DNA from: Angelobacter sp036502105
GTDB taxonomy: Bacteria; Acidobacteriota; Terriglobia; Terriglobales; Acidobacteriaceae
Assembly: GCA_036502105.1 (NCBI GenBank)
Contig: DASXZE010000060.1
Coordinates: 1 to 17,230, forward strand
Direction of reading: 5' to 3'
DNA: 17,230 nt
The translations under genes were made by a program, and so were the position numbers. The notes beneath the pieces were generated by a model, which saw only the letters and a list, made by a program, of their open reading frames with translations, was not told the origin of the DNA and did not search any database. Positions 15,314 to 17,230 of the stretch are shown piece by piece (the stretch's first letter is position 1; the number at the start of each line of letters is the position of its first letter).

Positions 15314-15352
15314 AAGCCCGCTGCCATCCCCTTAAGATTGCAGCGGGCTTTG
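15314..15352 (+). terminator. second terminator-like hairpin sharing the GCCCGC core
   Basis: AAGCCCGCTGC (15314-15324) pairs perfectly over 11 bases with GCAGCGGGCTT (15340-15350), with a 15-base loop. Only three Ts follow, so it is a weaker terminator or a back-up, or a short structured RNA. Confidence 0.5.
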
Positions 15353-15563
15353 CAGGGCCATCTTACTCCCGGGCCCTATCGGGATACAGCGCCGTGGAAG
15401 GAGCGTGGTCGTGGTTGCGACCGGCAGCGCCATAATTGCAAAATAGAAGAGTTCGTTTCCAAATTCCCTCTATCCACGGCGACTTTATCGCCAGTAGAAT
15501 GGCCACTCAAGCGGCAAACTGCGTCGCGCGGGATTTGCCGTGCAATGTCGCGGCAAAGCGGCA
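15353..15563. other. non-coding stretch before the regulator gene
   Basis: No convincing gene. Small inverted repeats are seen: TTTGCCG (15534-15540) with CGGCAAA at 15551-15557 or at 15512-15518, so two alternative hairpins are possible, and GGCGA-CTTTA-TCGCC near 15478-15492. Short open frames here lack ribosome sites and protein-like composition. Confidence 0.4.
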
Positions 15564-15642
15564 GAACGTCTTGAAAGCGGAGCGTCAAGAAAAAAGAACG
15601 GCTAGAAAACCGAACGTCTAGAAAAAAGGAACGGCGGAACGC
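15564..15642 (+). repeat. four to five imperfect 16-bp tandem repeats upstream of the regulator
   Basis: Units begin at 15564, 15580, 15596 and 15612: GAACGTCTTGAAAGCG, GAGCGTCAAGAAAAAA, GAACGGCTAGAAAACC, GAACGTCTAGAAAAAAG. A fifth partial unit, GAACGGCGGAACGC, begins at 15629. The consensus is near GAACGTCTAGAAAAAA. The array ends only six bases before the ATG of the next gene and is not a multiple of three, so it does not look coding. It may be a set of binding sites or a replication-slippage tract. Confidence 0.75.
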
Positions 15643-15648
15643 AGACCT

Positions 15649-17230
15649 ATGACAACCGGCAACCCGGCTGATCGACTTGATTCATGGAAAGAGATAGCGT
15701 CTTATTTGCGGCGCGATGTTCGCACCGTGCAGCGCTGGGAGAAGAAAGAAGGTCTCCCGGTGCATCGCCATGTGCATGACAAGCTGGGATCCATCTATGC
15801 TGACCGCGCTGAGCTGACAGCGTGGTTCACGAGCCGGCAGCAATCGGGCACAGTTGGCGCGATGGCCGGGCAGGAGGGCGCTCCCGACAAGATCAAGCTG
15901 GCGGTTTTGCCGTTTGGCAATTTGAGCGAAAACAAAGAAGACGCCTATTTTAGTGACGGTCTGACGGAAGAGATGATTACGCAGATTACGCGGCTACAGG
16001 CCGCTGATCTGGCGGTGATCGCGCGCACCACGGCCGAGCACTACGATTCCAGCAGCAAATCCATGGACCAGATGAAGAAAGAACTTGGCGTTGGTTATGT
16101 GTTGGAAGGCAAGGTGCGGCGCGGCGGCAACCGCGTGCGCATTACGGCCCAACTGATCCAACTGAAAGACCAGACACAGGTCTGGGCAGAAACTTTTGAA
16201 CGCGACCTGAGCGATGTACTCAGTGTTCAAGCTGATATCGCGCAGGCGATTGCGCGCGCGATTAACCTGGCGCTGAACCTATCTGAAAGCTCACGCCTTT
16301 CTGATCTGCAAAAAGGCCGGGGCCGCGTGCAGCCAGCTGCCTACGACTCATACTTAAAGGCCCGCTACAACCTGCATCAGATGACGCCCTCGGCGATTAG
16401 CAAAAGCATTGAAGATTTTGAACATGCTATCCAGGCCGACGGAAATTACGCTCCGGCTTATGCAGGACTGGCCAGTGCCTATGCACTGCTGGCGATTGCG
16501 CCGTTTGATTTGCTGGCTCCGCATGAAGCCATGCCAAAAGCCGAGAAGGCCGCGCGCAAGGCCCTGGAACTGGATAGCTCATTTGCCGAAGCGCATACCG
16601 CGCTGGCGCTGGTGAACCACCATTACCACTGGAAGTGGAAAGAAGCAGAAGCAGGTTACGAGCGGGCGATTGAATTGAACCCTGACCACGCGGACACACA
16701 TCTTTGGTATTCATGGATGCTGCTGGCGCTGGGCCGTCGCGATGCTGCGTTTGACGAGATTGAACAGACCATGAGTATTGTGCAGGAGACTGATCCGCAC
16801 CGGCTGGTAACGGTACACACGACGCGCGCGGCGGCTTACTACTTTGGCCGCGAGTACCAGCGCGCCGTGGAAGAATGCGAGAAGGCCAAAGAGCTGGATC
16901 CAAAATATTTCATGCTGCATTTTATTGCCGGCCGCGCTTACATGCGCCTGAACGAACACGCCAAAGCCATTGCCCATCTCAAGCAGGCGCGAACGGATAC
17001 CGGCGAGATGCCGCTGATGGATGCGGCACTGGGCCTGGCTTATGCCGTGAGCGGAAAAATGGAAGAGACCATGAAGCTGGCAGAAGCATTCCAAGCGACC
17101 GCCAAGAAACGTTATATCCCGCCAACATATCTGGGCATACTTTTTGCCGGGTTGGGTGACAGAGACAAGGCAATGAGCTGGCTGGAAAAAGCTCTTGAAG
17201 AACGTGCTGATGGACTGACCTGGCTCAACG
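15649..17230 (+). CDS. HTH / TolB-like / TPR regulatory protein, 3' end outside window
   Basis: At least 527 aa, still open at the window end. Residues 11-62 form a DNA-binding helix-turn-helix (DSWKEIASYLRRDVRTVQRWEKKEGLPVHRH, then AELTAWF), as in excisionase/MerR-like domains. A TolB/FlgO-like domain follows at about 83-205 (IKLAVLPFGNLSENKEDAYFSDGLTEEMITQITRL, then LGVGYVLEGKVRRGGNRVRITAQLI), then TPR repeats from about 230 on (AYDSYLKARYNL, AYAGLASAYALLA, AEAHTALALVNHHYHWKWKEAEAGYERAIELNPD, AIAHLKQAR). No membrane span separates the HTH from the rest in the visible part, unlike CadC. It is probably a cytosolic transcription factor sensing a ligand or protein partner. ATG 15649 is chosen because the HTH begins just after it; the ribosome site is weak. 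The adjacent tandem repeats are a candidate target for autoregulation, and the upstream exporter a possible regulon member. Confidence 0.88.
   Translation, partial: MTTGNPADRLDSWKEIASYLRRDVRTVQRWEKKEGLPVHRHVHDKLGSIYADRAELTAWFTSRQQSGTVGAMAGQEGAPDKIKLAVLPFGNLSENKEDAYFSDGLTEEMITQITRLQAADLAVIARTTAEHYDSSSKSMDQMKKELGVGYVLEGKVRRGGNRVRITAQLIQLKDQTQVWAETFERDLSDVLSVQADIAQAIARAINLALNLSESSRLSDLQKGRGRVQPAAYDSYLKARYNLHQMTPSAISKSIEDFEHAIQADGNYAPAYAGLASAYALLAIAPFDLLAPHEAMPKAEKAARKALELDSSFAEAHTALALVNHHYHWKWKEAEAGYERAIELNPDHADTHLWYSWMLLALGRRDAAFDEIEQTMSIVQETDPHRLVTVHTTRAAAYYFGREYQRAVEECEKAKELDPKYFMLHFIAGRAYMRLNEHAKAIAHLKQARTDTGEMPLMDAALGLAYAVSGKMEETMKLAEAFQATAKKRYIPPTYLGILFAGLGDRDKAMSWLEKALEERADGLTWLN

Noticed and set aside
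15338..15621. Short open frames between the terminators and the regulator
   Set aside because: No ribosome sites, unusual composition, and they run into the tandem repeats, whose 16-base period is not a codon multiple.

Overview
The window looks like chromosomal DNA of an Acidobacteriota (Terriglobia/Koribacter-like) bacterium. The grounds are a MacB-type permease with the N-terminal block DLRYGLRMLRKSPAFT typical of the acidobacterial ADOP group, a winged-HTH/TolB-like/TPR regulator of a kind abundant in that phylum, a moderate GC content, frequent GTG/TTG starts, and mostly weak Shine-Dalgarno sequences. No transposase, integrase or CRISPR array is visible.

Layout. (1) 55-1101(+): secreted YncE-like beta-propeller. 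(2) 1139-1750(-): the catalytic half of a Rieske-type oxygenase; its iron ligands are kept but the N-terminal [2Fe-2S] domain is missing. (3) 1883-6999(+): a tightly coupled four-gene operon. It holds a tandem GNAT-like protein, an unrecognised 264-aa protein, a fusion of an Aur1/PAP2-type phosphatase/transferase domain with a membrane fatty-acid desaturase, and a GH3-family acyl-acid amido synthetase. The genes overlap by 50, 4 and 4 bases, and the first start sits on a TGATG junction with a short upstream frame that may be the tail of a lost gene. (4) 7067-7597(+): secreted DUF3455 protein. (5) 7698-7774(-): initiator tRNA-fMet with encoded CCA and a good promoter, plus an inverted 33-nt partial copy at 7911-7943. 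(6) 8011-9435(-): amidase-signature hydrolase. (7) 9539-10453(-): histone-deacetylase-fold deacetylase. (8) 10690-15228(+): a MacA-like adaptor, a LolD/MacB-like ATPase and an ADOP permease forming a tripartite-type ABC exporter operon, ended by a strong intrinsic terminator and followed by a second, similar hairpin. (9) 15649-window end(+): HTH-TolB/TPR regulator, cut by the window edge and preceded by four to five imperfect 16-bp tandem repeats.

The most interesting part is region 3, with region 2 as a possible relic. A desaturase fused to a head-group phosphotransferase-like domain, an ATP-dependent acyl-amide ligase and acyltransferase-like proteins read as a biosynthetic unit for an unusual polar lipid or acyl-amide. 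No such pathway is known to me for this gene set, and the product is inference only. The exporter (region 8) and the downstream regulator are a recognisable acidobacterial arrangement, and the two may be linked.
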